From Adenophora triphylla var. japonica (lineage: Eukaryota > Streptophyta > Magnoliopsida > Asterales > Campanulaceae): DNA of 64,000 nt. Below, piece by piece: positions 21,866-32,189 of the stretch. A model generated the notes under the pieces. It was not told the origin of the DNA. It was given only the letters and a program-made list of their open reading frames with translations, and searched no databases. Every line of letters starts with the position of its first letter. Position 1 is the first letter of the stretch. Both the position numbers and the translations under genes were made by a program. The stretch is from the NCBI GenBank assembly GCA_022495995.1, contig JAFEMH010001476.1:248001-312000 (forward strand), in the 5' to 3' direction.

Positions 21866-21918
21866 GAACTACGAAGACCTGAGCCTCTTAGTCTTTCTTG
21901 TAAAAGGGGAATGTAGGC
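21866..21918 (+). other. CTACG/CGTAG hairpin motif, copy c
   Basis: GAACTACG...ACCTGAG...TGTAGGC on the plus strand. Relative to copy b, the changes are tolerated by G-T wobbles in both stems (CTACG/TGTAG and CCTCTT/AAGGGG). Confidence 0.7.
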
Positions 21919-22153
21919 GGCCGAAATGGTTCGGGTCTAAACAATAAATAAGACATAAAATTTTCATGAAATGTGTCTTATAAATTCTAAGATAATATCT
22001 TTGTTAATTACAAGTTAAAAACTTCTTGATGAGTTCAAGCACGGTCTACTCTTGACTCGCTAACCTCGCTACAAAGATCTAAAATACCATAAAAGACCTA
22101 ATAAACTAATTGTGTTTGCAAAATGGCAATAAGGGAATCCTAGAATAGATACT

Positions 22154-23668
22154 CTATCGCCTGTCATTCACTGAGTCTTCCTTGTTCTTCTTCCCTTTAC
22201 CTCGACCCCGTCGAGTGTTTTTCCTCTTCTTGTCAATGATGTTGGTCTCCCTCATCCCAATCTCAGGTATCCTCACTGGAGCCTCCACCAAGCCTGTGTC
22301 AATAAGTGCCTTCTCTACCCTGGCACGAGCTCGTATCTCCTCCCTCTGAGCCTCAGTAAGGGGAGCGACTTCCGATAGCCTCTCATATCGGGCCTCCATA
22401 TCCTTAATAAGGTCACCCGACCGATTATGGTGACTCGCCTTGGCTTCGCCTCCCTTAAAATCCCTGCTCGAGTCGCAGCCGCCCCAAATAAAGCCCGACG
22501 TCTCTCCTGCAATGACCCGAGTCGCTCCCATCTCCCTCTCATACCCAGTCCCCTAAGTAGGCCGTGGTCAAGATGGTACTCTTCCCGCTCTTCGAGAATG
22601 GCCCCGGGTGGTAAAGCAGTATATGTCCAAGCCCTTGATAAGAATAAGAAGCTAGCTGGATCCCTCATATCCAAAGGCACCACCTCTCTGGTACGGATGT
22701 CCTCCCAATCACCCAATGGCTCCTGTAATGTCCCGAACCGGCCGGATGCTGCAGGGTATGTAGAATGATGACCAACGTAAGCCCGGAACCCTCACTATGT
22801 AGGACTCCCAAATGTCCTCCGGGCTCCGCAACCTCCAATGAGGCACCCACCAGCCGAATATCCGATATGGATAACCTAGCCATCATCAGCTCCTCAGCCT
22901 ACCCCGGTCTTCGTTGCCTAGCGCACCCCTCTCGGGAAATCACCCAAGGGCATTGAGAAGGTGAAGCCCCTGGCAAAGCCCCAAGCCTCTCCTGCAGCTA
23001 CAAAGTCAGCACCGCCGGGCTCCCAGACCTCATGAAATGGTCTCCCTTAGCCATCCTATCAATGCCATGCAGGGTCTCACCCAAAACCAGTGGGATAATA
23101 TCCTTCCCAGCCCTACAATCCCTGACCATATCCAAAAGGCCACCGTGACAAGACTCTACCTACTGGACTCGGCAGTGAACAGAAATGAGAACACGCAGAG
23201 GATAAATGCATCCATAGCCAATGTGGTCGCAGCCGTATCCGGAGACCCAAACCTGCCCGGGATATCAGAAAGGTCAATCCTGTCAGGGGCTACCATCATC
23301 CCCTCGGCCTCTTCCAGAGAGATTCGCAGAAAAGATGCCATCTTTACCGTCACCGGCACATCTCCAGTTAGAGGAATCGAAACGACCTCAATTTTTGGAC
23401 CCCCAATCAATGCCCGGAAGTCTTTGAAGGTTGGGACGAGTTCATTTTAAGAAAAGCAGTAAACATGTCTCCGAACGTCCCAAAACCTCGTTGCGGCTCT
23501 CAAAAGGTCCCAATCGGGCGGGAGATCCTTCAAATGACATAAAGATTTGATCTTGAAGGTGGTATCGAACTGCCCCTTGTTAGATTGAAAGTTGTGTCTC
23601 ATCCAAGATTGAAAATCGGACAGAAAATGGTCTCTTTTCCCCTTTTGCAATCTGATTGGTTTCTCCAT
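22154..23668 (-). pseudogene. DUF7745-like antisense gene in element B
   Basis: The minus-strand gene is antisense to pol of B. The likely start is the ATG at 23668 (MEKPIRLQKGKRDHFLSDFQ). The N-terminal part includes ATRFWDVRRHVYCFS, followed after a stop by IGGPKIEVVSIPLTGDVPVTV, ISLEEAEGM and AMDAFILCVFSFLFT. That pattern is reminiscent of the plant DUF7745 family. After more frame breaks it continues with EDIRTREVVPLDMRD, SHHNRSGDLIKDMEARYERLSEVAPLTE, VRIPEIGM and a basic RRGRGKGKK end, stop at 22154. The 3' half is also present in A (6528-7205). Several stops and at least one frameshift make this copy non-functional. The domain label is tentative; the homology between A and B is clear. 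Confidence 0.55.
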
Positions 23669-24190
23669 TGACAGTAATCAAAGTTGATGATTTTTGGTCA
23701 AAAATGTGCTCTGGGATCAGTTGGGACAAGTCTAGGGTGAAAATGAAATGAAAAGGCCATCCCTTGATTTTATTTCAAAAAAACCAGTTCAGACAAGACT
23801 TCCAGCCGCACGGCTGCATTTGCCAGACAGCCTGGACGGCGTCTTTTGCCTTCTGCGGAAAAAAATCTGCGGCTCTAGCCGCTGCCCAAGTGGAGTTCTC
23901 ACCCCACTTTCTCAATAAAACTTGCATAAAAACCTTCCTAAACACCATTCATGCAATCACATATCATCACAAATCATTTTGGACCAATTTCCGCCCCATT
24001 TTCAAGCAAAAAAGCTGCCCCGAGGCTCAAGTAATATGCAAAAACATAAAGCATAGATAAGAAAAGCAAATGAAGGATTAATACATTATTTTTGCCCCAT
24101 TGGCGCCCAAATAAAACGAAAAATAAACAAATTGTGCATAAAAGTGTTCATTGTTTGTTTCTCTCCTCTCCTAAGTCAACCTAAGGAATC
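23669..24190. other. Interval between the two antisense genes of element B
   Basis: Non-coding, about 520 bp. It contains one GCCGCACGGC motif (23805-23814) followed by TGCATTTGCCAGAC, as in the LTR promoters, about 140 bp upstream of the DUF7745-like start. I see no second copy at 31 bp. Confidence 0.45.
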
Positions 24191-26783
24191 CTAAGCTTCC
24201 AACTCCTCGTCGTCACTGCTTAGTTCGTAGAACTCTCGATCCTTCATCAAATCTTCAGCATCACTCACGTCAGATAGATTGACATTCACATGCTCATACT
24301 CCGCCAGCTGCTCCAGAATGCCCGTGTTGGGTCTATGTCCCCGAGGCATGGCGCTAGAAGAATACTCCGAGGCTGACGAGGTAAAGGCTGTGCTCCCAAC
24401 GTGCCTCCTCTTGTGCACGGGCTCCTGCACATTTGCCTCAGCCCTGGAAGCGCAGGCCAACTTCCTCAGAAGGGACCGGCACACATCCTTCCAACCCCTG
24501 TTCTGCCATACCAAGCCATCATAAGTACGAGCAGGGACCTGCGAGAAGAGGAAAAGAAAAGCTTAGAAAATTTCAGAAATTCTCAAAATTGTAGAAAGCA
24601 AAGAAAGTTGAAAAGGGAAGGACCCTAGAGATACTTATAGTGCTATCAGCAGGCAGAGTATACTGGGGCTCCCTCGTGTCAGGAATAGGCACCATGAACC
24701 TCCTCGGTACCCCATTCACCACGTAGGAGAGATGAGCAGGAGGCATGGGCGGATCAGTCGGCTCAGCTTCCCCGTACCCCTGAACGGCAGCTATCTTCAC
24801 TAGCTTCTGCGGCATCCTCAACCGCTGCTCCACGAAGGTGGTGTACGGTGTAGCAAAGTCAAAATATTCCTCGGCTGCCACACCAGCCCGATACCTCTCT
24901 ATCTCATTCGCTGACCAGTTTATGTGTTGTAGCATGAGCTGAGGAGGGTCATGAGGAGTGATAGCGTCCAAAGGAGGGACGTGGCCATGCTGCCTGGAAA
25001 AGCGGTCCCCCAGATAGATGATATCACAGGTCAGCCCTGTCAGCCACCTCCTCTGCCTGGTCACAACCAAGGCATCCCCTAGCAAAGCCTCCGGGTACCT
25101 CCCCCAAGGATAAAAATCCACTCCCTCATGACCATCCCTGTTGATAACCGGTCTCACCATCTTGTAATCAAAAGTAATCCGGGTCTTCCCGGTGAACTTA
25201 TCTCTAGCCTCTCCCCTCCAGCGAATCATAGCCGGGAAGATCTCTGGATCACTCTGTTGGTTCCAAGGAAAGAACCCAATCACCTCACAAAACCAGACCT
25301 GCATGTTCAAAACAAAAAGGTCATTTTCTCTCATAAAAGTCTCAAGAAATAAAAGTAAAAGAGAGAAAAGAAAGTGAGACTACCTCAAGTGCAAAAGAGA
25401 AGAATCAGCCTTGTTCCGGCTGTACATATCCAAGGAGAAATAAAGCTCCACCAATCCGGCCTCACCCCAAGAGATCGCCCCAACCTCATCCAGGTTCTCC
25501 AAAGAGTCAAGCAGGCATAAGCATTGCCAATGTCCCAGAAGTTTGCAAAAATGGTGACCGACAAGCATCAACCACGTAAAAGCTCTCGCAAGCTGGTGGG
25601 CAGTCACCTCGTTGGCGGCAAACCCCTGCATGAACCCCAGGATTGCCACCTCCACATTCCTTGTCTCCATCCCAAGTCCCTTAGGACGGAGGTCAAACCC
25701 AACCAGATCCCTGAACTCAGCCGCAGTAATGTGATCTCTCCAGGTCACAGGCCTCCTAGTGAACTGCAAGCCTGATAGCAAAGAAATCGCCGAGTCACCA
25801 TAATCTCCCCCAGTAAGATGAAAGTTGTGGGTGGTGTCCCACCGTAACTCGAGAGGGCCTGGACTAGCCCCTTACTCTTAGAGGTCACGTGAATACCTCT
25901 ACCAATAGCATCAATAAAGAATCAAGCCCGGTAGCCATTACCGCCACTTGGGATTCACCCCATTCTTCTCAAAGTTGGGCATTCTGTCCCATAGCTTCAC
26001 CGCAACCTCAGAAGGTCCCCTCGACTTGTTCTCCTGTAGTAAAGCACAACAAAAAATGTGTTAGTCCTTCATCTCATCTCAAAAATATGCATATATTCAA
26101 AAGTGCACATATTTTCAAAGATAAGCATTCATAAGATATTTCTAGCATCCTTAGCCTAGAAAACGTGTCTTTCATCACTTGAAACACGTCATGTCGAGCA
26201 CATTGCTCTCTCAAGCACAAAAGTTCAATTTTCAACATTCTTTGCACGTAAGCATTAATTCTTTCAAAATTGCATGCATGAATCCTTTTCATCGTCCACA
26301 ATCTTATTTTACCATCCATTATCGTAAATTGACCTAGTTCTAGCACATGCAAGAACTCCGTCACATTTTAGACATCATTTTTCTTACTTTATTTTTAAAA
26401 AATGGGTCATTCTCATTATTTTTCAAATAAATCACACATGCATGTTCATTTATCTCCTTAGCCTCATAGGTTAATCATTAAGATTCCAAAATTATCAAAA
26501 ATAAATCTTAGGAAAATTCGAAAAATTCCTAAAATTTGGGTCAAGCCCTAAATCAATCAAAATTCTATCAAAAATTGATAAAATCAAGCAAATCAAGAAT
26601 GCTTACCCCAACAGATTGAGGTTTAGTAGATTTGTGTTCTCCCCTACCGGGATAAAGCTCCGATGGAGGCGTGTTGAAGTCATGCTTCCTCTCCGTACGA
26701 ACGAGCTCCCTCCTCCTCCTCCTAGCGGCTTCGGATATGTTCCTCCGTGCTTGCCTAGGCATCGGGTTCCCTTCCGAATCCAT
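24191..26783 (-). pseudogene. Plant-mobile-domain (PMD) antisense gene with four exons, element B
   Basis: Four minus-strand exons: 26783-26607 (MDSEGNPMPRQARRN, Arg-rich), about 26034-25384, 25298-24635 and 24538-24191. Splice sites fit GT/AG: donors GTAAGC, GTAGTC and GTATCT, acceptors CTACAG, ATGCAG and CTCGCAG. Exon 2 holds the aminotransferase-like plant mobile domain: WDTTHNFHL, TRRPVTWRDHITAAEFRDLVGF, HQLARAFTWLMLVGH and ISWGEAGLVELYFSLDMYS. Exon 3 is an intact 220-codon frame (VWFCEVIGFFPW, YPWGRYPEALLGDALVVTRQ). Exon 4 ends in an acidic tail. Intron positions match the copy in element G. Exon 2 has internal stops near 25900. The PMD family includes the host proteins MAIN and MAIL1 and many transposon-borne copies. 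Its role inside a retrotransposon is unknown. Confidence 0.75.
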
Positions 26784-27140
26784 CTTAGGTGAAGAAAGTA
26801 AGAGAATTGAAGGAATTCAAATTTTTTTCTCTCTCCTCTCTTTCTCTTCCTCGGCAGAACAAAACAGCAATGCTGTTTGCACGTTTCAAATTCAGTTTAA
26901 ATAATCTGGTGAAATTAAACTCCAAGTCGTACGGCTTCTTTTGCCCTCATCTCATGCCGGGCGGCCTCATTTGCTCTGAGCAGAAATTACATCTTTGTCC
27001 CTGAACTTTCCACTTAGGAATATAACTCCCGTTACTTCTCAACCAGATTAACGCTGTTTCCCAAAGGATATCCATTATCTCCAAATGCAAATAAGCTTTC
27101 CTCCCGAGTCGCCTCCGTTACTTCCGTTATGACGGAATAA
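26784..27140. other. Upstream region of the element B PMD gene
   Basis: About 360 bp without a gene. It has a CT-rich stretch just before the ATG and the paired motif at 26926-26965. The rest shows nothing that I recognise. Confidence 0.5.
26926..26965 (-). promoter_or_regulatory. Paired CCGYACGG-type motifs upstream of element B PMD gene
   Basis: GTCGTACGGC at 26926-26935 and GCCGGGCGGC at 26956-26965, 30 bp apart, 140-180 bp upstream of the PMD start. It matches the arrangement in the LTR promoters with some divergence. Confidence 0.5.
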
Positions 27141-27174
27141 CGCTAGGTGACAACCTCCGAATTGTCAAAACTCA

Positions 27175-27590
27175 AACTTAAGCTACGTTTATCTCATAGA
27201 TAGTGAAGTACGCTCAAGTTCTCCAAACTTAAGCTACCACTATCTCACAGATGGTGAAGTACGCTTGAGTTCTCCAAACTTTAGCTACCTCTATCTCACA
27301 GATGGTGAAGTACGCTCAAGTTCTTCAAACTTTAGCTGCCTCTATCTCACAGATGGTAAAGTACGCTCAAGTTCTTCAAACTTTAGCTACCTCTATCTCA
27401 CAGATGGTGAAGTACGCTCAAGTTTTCCAACTTAAGATACCTCTATCTCATAGATAGTGAAGTACGCTCAAGTCTTCAAACTTTAGCTACCTCTATCTCA
27501 CAGATGGTGAAGTACGCTCAAGTTTTCCAACTTTAGCTACCTCTATCTCCTCGATAGCGACGTAAGCTTTAGTTTCTTCAGGTGACAACC
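27175..27590. repeat. Tandem hairpin repeats in 3' region of element B
   Basis: Seven to eight units of about 60 bp with the core CTATCTCACAGATGGTGAAG followed by TACGCTCAAG. Each carries a small inverted repeat (CTATCT-CAT-AGATAG in the most regular units). The array lies between the antisense genes and the expected 3' LTR, where Tat elements often carry tandem repeats. Confidence 0.75.
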
Positions 27591-27883
27591 TCCATTAATT
27601 GTCAAACTAGGTGACAACCTCCATTAACTGTCAATCAGGTGACTCCTCTATAGATCGTTCATGTGTTATTTCTAGAGAACTTTCGGCCTTTGTAAGTATA
27701 ACTCATATTAATAGAGGTATTCGCCTTCGGGCACCCTCAAGTTATATATTTATATATAACGTGAAAAATATATCTCTTGTATTGTTATTTTCCGCTGTAA
27801 ACTCTTTTTAAACCATTCAAGTTTTAGTGTGTGAATCTGTTCGTACAATTGTTATCGTTGGTACTACTAGCACTTTTGATAAA
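27591..27883. other. Unresolved end of element B
   Basis: Contains two copies of GGTGACAACCTCCATTAA (27592 and 27611) and AT-rich sequence. I could not find a convincing PPT or 3' LTR of B here. The element may have been cut by the CACTA-like insertion that begins at 27884. Confidence 0.4.
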
Positions 27884-28482
27884 CACTACTAGAAAATGTA
27901 GTTTAGGTGACAAATCTAAGGTAACAAACATTATTTGGTCACCTAAATTGACATTAGGCGATAAATAAAAATTTGGTCACTTAAAATAATCTTTCGTGGC
28001 CATTTTTAGGTGACAAACAAATTAGTTGCCTTACGAAGGTTTTAAGCCACCAAATGTAACTTTAGTCACATCAGGTTATCTTTGGTGACTAACAATATAG
28101 TCACCTTAAATAAAAATTTACATGACCAAAAGTATTTGGTCACCCAAAGTAAGTTTTAGGTGACTAATGCTTTGGCAACCAGTCTGTTTGTCACGTTATA
28201 AATATTATGTGACGAATTGATATTTTGGTTACGTAAGAATATTTTTAGATGAATAAGGAATTACGACAAAAAATATTGGTCACCTTACAAGAATTTTAGG
28301 TGACTAGCTCTGTTTGGTCACTAAATAGGTGACTAATACAACAAACATTGTAGGCAACCGTACTTAGGTCATACCTGATGACGCTAGGCTGACTAAAACT
28401 TCGGTAACCACAATAAGGTGTCTAAATTTAGGTGACAAACTATTGGTCACCTAAAGTTTCGTCAATTTTATGTGTAGTATTT
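27884..28482 (+). mobile_element. CACTA-like non-autonomous element
   Basis: Starts CACTACTAGAAAAT and is dense in AGGTGAC and GTCACCT subterminal repeats, typical of CACTA ends. The right end near 28482 (TTTTATGTGTAGTA) is only an imperfect inverted copy. No clear 3-bp target duplication is visible. Related GTCACCTAAAGT sequence also occurs at 30594-30611, beyond the solo LTR, so the element may extend further. Confidence 0.5.
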
Positions 28483-28514
28483 GGACAAGTAGAGTTCATT
28501 TTATCGTGATATTC

Positions 28515-28731
28515 TCCTTGAAAATTGCTCTCAATAGTTACATCATAAATAGTGTAGTCTTCCCATGTGATCAATAATGTTATAAAAAAAGTCTAGTACT
28601 TGAAAATTGCTCTATATAGTTACATCATAAATAGTGTAGTCTTCCCATGTGATCAATATTGTTATCAAAATAGTCTAGTCATGTCACTGCAAATTAGTCT
28701 AGTCATGTCACTGCAAATTAGTCTAGTCATG
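28515..28731. repeat. Short tandem duplications left of the solo LTR
   Basis: A unit of about 84 bp occurs twice (CTTGAAAATTGCTCT start) and a 24-bp unit AGTCTAGTCATGTCACTGCA two and a half times. The last partial unit ends at the insertion site of the solo LTR. Confidence 0.7.
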
Positions 28732-28951
28732 TGTAAGTACCCAAATCTGGCTCATGCCTTCCGGTTAAGTTTTCCGATAATTCCCCGGACTTTTCTAAAG
28801 TTCAAGGGCAATTTGGGAACTTTTCCAAACCTTCCGAGGGGCGAAGGACTTGCTAGGAATTAAAATTTCACGTAGTCCTTCGCTGGAAAAGCCCTTCTAG
28901 AAGGCCACCTTGCATGGTTCTAGAAATAAGCTGAGTCATCTCTGGATAAGA

Positions 28952-28992
28952 CCGCACGGCCTCATTAGTCCTGGGGTTACAGTCGCACGGCT
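28952..28992 (+). promoter_or_regulatory. Paired CCGCACGG motifs, solo LTR
   Basis: CCGCACGGCC at 28952 and TCGCACGGCT at 28983, 31 bp apart. The second is about 32 bp from the TATA box. Confidence 0.65.
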
Positions 28993-29014
28993 TCATTAGC
29001 CATTGCCAGAGTGC

Positions 29015-29023
29015 CTATAAATA
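29015..29023 (+). promoter_or_regulatory. TATA box of solo LTR
   Basis: CTATAAATA within TGCCTATAAATAGAGGCC, matching A and D. Confidence 0.7.
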
Positions 29024-30519
29024 GAGGCCTCCTCTACCCATTTTTATAAAGGATTTTTATCAGTTTACTCTGCCAAAATATCACCACGAAATTACAGAGA
29101 GCTGAGAGTATCAAAAACCACCTCCCTCCTCTTCAAAACCCTTCCAAAGTTGGTCCTTCCCTAGGCAAACTTCAAGGAGATAGAGGGACACCACCATTGG
29201 TAACCTCTCCTCCTCTTTATCTTGAAATATACTTGTTATTATGTGATATATTGCTCTTTGCTTTACATATTGTTATATACTTGCTTGGTACTTGATATAT
29301 TGTCATTAAAGATCCCATCTTTAGGCATGTAAATCATATCACCCCCTTTCCCCTATCACATAGGATCCATGGAAGATCCAACCCAAGGATGAACAATAAG
29401 ACCTCAAAAGGCTTGTTCTAGGGTGGATCTCTCACACGGTGATGTGAAAATAGCATCATTAGCACTTAAAATGTCATCTTTACATATAAAGTAGCATCCT
29501 TTGCATATAAACTAGCATCCTTTGCATATAAACTAGCATCTTTGCATATAAAGTAGCATCCTTTGCACTTAAAATGTCATTTTTGCATATAAAGTAGCAT
29601 CCTTTGCTTATAAAATGTCATCTTTGCTTACAAAATGTCATCTTTTCATAAAAATGTCATCTTTAGCTTAAAAATGCATTTCCCCATGTCTCTCATGGTT
29701 GGATCTCTCTCCTAGGATTGCCTAGTGACCTTCATAAGGCACAAAAATGCGTAGGATGAGTATAAAGATCCAATCTTTATACCCCTCCCCTAGTCCCCTT
29801 TGATACTTGGAGCATCATCTTGGAGCAAAATGGTGTAAAGGTCCTATCTTTACATCATTTCCTCCACTTAAAGATGCCACAAACGGATTATCCTTTAGAA
29901 AAGGATGAACTTGAGCCACATATCTCCGATCATCACTTGAGACGAGCATAAAGGCCCCGATAAAGATCCAATCGTCTCAAGATGTAGAATTGATGGGCAA
30001 AGGTCATTCCTTTCTAAAGAGTCTCATCTTTGGACTATAAAAAACGGTGTCCCTTTTTCGATCTCATGTGACCCAAGGTCTCATCATGATGATCATAAGT
30101 CCAAGATGAGAACGGGACCAAAGTCTCGAACACATCAAAAATCCAAGGAATCCCGAGCGATAACCAACTCATGTTTTATACGTCCGGAAGACCACTTGGA
30201 ACATTCCCTCCTTTTTCAAAGCACACATCCCACACACGAAAACATTAAGGCAATCATGAAAATCGGATCTTGGAAGACTTGCTTCGGCAAGGCTCTTTGG
30301 GTGAACAACAACCCGTTCTTCCCAAAGGGTAACTTAACCTCCGGACCCAAATCCTTTTTTTCAAAGTTTTGAGGAAATCAAAATGGCGTGGCGACTCCGT
30401 TTTTCAAATTAAACCGGATGTTTCCAAACCGATGTGAGGCGGTGATCCCCTTACACGAGAAAGCGGTTCAACATCTAAAAACAAAAAGCCGCGATCTTGG
30501 GCACCACATTCACATCATG

Positions 30520-30899
30520 TCTTAATAATTTCATCAAAAACTTCTTTACAATGATGAAGGAATATCTTTTTGGGTGACGAATATTTTAATTTTTTATTTT
30601 GTCACCTAAAGTATTTCGTACTCTATAAATGATCTCTTAGATACACCATTCTTATATCCATCCCTTTAGTCTATTTGTTTTTCATCACAAGTTTTATATC
30701 AATTTTTTCTTCTAATTTTTTGTAGTTTATCACTCTCTCTTATAATGGATAAAAGTTGGATGCATCTTTCCAATAAATTTTCTAGGGAATATATATAAGG
30801 GGTTGATAGCTACCTTGAGTTTGCAATAGCACTTACTGAAATTACCCGGATCCGAGAGGCGCACGAGGCGCCCCGGCATCTCGGTTCGATCGGGACCAT
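30520..30899. other. AT-rich spacer right of the solo LTR
   Basis: No gene. A TTGTCACCTAAAGT stretch (30599-30612) links it to the CACTA-like sequence at 27884-28482. A GC-rich segment at 30850-30895 marks the approach to the truncated LTR of element G. Confidence 0.4.
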
Positions 30900-32103
30900 G
30901 TGTTCGCTGCGTTTTCATTCGTAGAGTCGCCATGTTGTTTTGATTTAGCCCAAAACATTGAGAAAAGGCATCAGTTTAAAAAACTATTGTTGTGTGATGA
31001 GATTTTGAGTTCCGAGGTCAGGTTACTCCTCGGGAAGGGCATAGTAAATGCGCACCCGAGTCGCCTCGTAAAAACGAGTCTTTCGGTACCCCTTCTTTCT
31101 TTAAAAGTTTTATGTGTGTGTGTGTGTGCTTTTAAAATTGCATGTTGTATCTGATGTCTACATTGTACACTACGTATTGAAATGTATTAAAATAGTAATG
31201 GAAGGAAGCCTTACCAATGTTGGTTCATTTCTGTCTTCCGCAGGGGAATAATGTTTGAGGGTTAAATAGTGTTCCGGGATGGATCGGGATTACTTCGGAA
31301 TGTGCCGGTGTCCATGACAGAGTTTCGCGTATTTTTGGATTGTCAGGTGTGTACTCGGGCAGAGTTTCATCGTGTGTTGGGATCGTTGGTTGCACTCGGG
31401 CAGAGTTCCGGCGTGCGTTGGAATCGCGGTTGTGCTCTGACAGAAGTTTCGACGTGCGTCGAAATCGTCGATCGAGCCTCTGAAAGGGCCGGACACCTCG
31501 GGATGGCTTGGCGGTGGCTTCGGGATGGATTGGGAAGGCTTCGGAATGCCTCAGGAGTGCCTCGGGGCAGCTCGGGAGCGTCTCGGGAGCGCTCGATAGG
31601 GCTCGACAGAGCTTCAGAGTACCACGAGGGGCCTCGGAATGCTCCGAAGGGAACCGAAAGGGATCGGGATTGCCCCGAAGGGTCTTAAAGAGGTGTCTGA
31701 AGGCTGAGGGGAGAGAGGAGAAAAGGATTGTGTGTGAAAAATGAGAGGGGGAAGCCTCTATTTATAGGGTCCAGATTCTGGCTAGTTGTGTCGCACGACA
31801 CTGTCAGCCATTACCAGTTTTTTGGTTTTCCTGGATTTAAGGGAATATTGTGGACTTTAAGGGGATTTTGTAATTATGATGTCTGGATGCAAAGTGGTCC
31901 GCATGGACAGCCATTGCTTTTCCAAAATTTTCAAAATTCCCAAAACGTCCTTTTGTACTTTTTTATCCCAGAATGGCCCCCCTTGGTTTGGTTGGTGGTT
32001 TTTGGGGTTTTTGAAGGCTACGAATGTTCGAGATCACGTTTGTGTGAGTCTGTGGTGTTTCCCGTGCATTTGGAAAGGAGTGATCCAGATTGGGATACTT
32101 ACA
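30900..32103 (-). mobile_element. 3' LTR of element G, truncated at its far end
   Basis: Minus-strand LTR starting TGTAAGTATCCCAATCTGG (32103). It keeps the GAGTCGCCATG and CTCGTAAAAACGAGTC blocks and the (GT)n run seen in the C LTR, but lacks the last part. TATA is at 31759-31767. Three imperfect 50-bp repeats with ACTCGGGCAGAGTT lie at 31340-31470, and a GGAT/CTCGGG-rich stretch at 31500-31690. A single GTCGCACGAC motif is at 31790-31799. Confidence 0.7.
31759..31767 (-). promoter_or_regulatory. TATA box of element G LTR
   Basis: CTATAAATA on the minus strand in GACCCTATAAATAGAGGC context. Confidence 0.6.
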
Positions 32104-32189
32104 GAAGCCCCTCGACGACGTCACTTACGGAGGGAGTGGGGTCATCGATAAGATAAGGGTCCTGATCTGGATCGCGTGCAGGGAGAGGA

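Larger units (their letters stand above)
28732..30514 (+). mobile_element. Solo Tat LTR with target duplication TCATG
   Basis: A 1783-bp LTR from TGTAAGTACCC to ACATTCACA, homologous to the A and D LTRs. The five bases TCATG occur on both sides (28727-28731 and 30515-30519). No PBS or PPT borders it, so this is a solo LTR left by recombination between the two LTRs of one insertion. TATA at 29015-29023. Confidence 0.9.

Noticed and set aside
27690..27883. 3' LTR start of element B at TGTAAGTATAACTC
   Set aside because: Only the first eight bases resemble the Tat LTR start; no PPT precedes it and the rest does not match.
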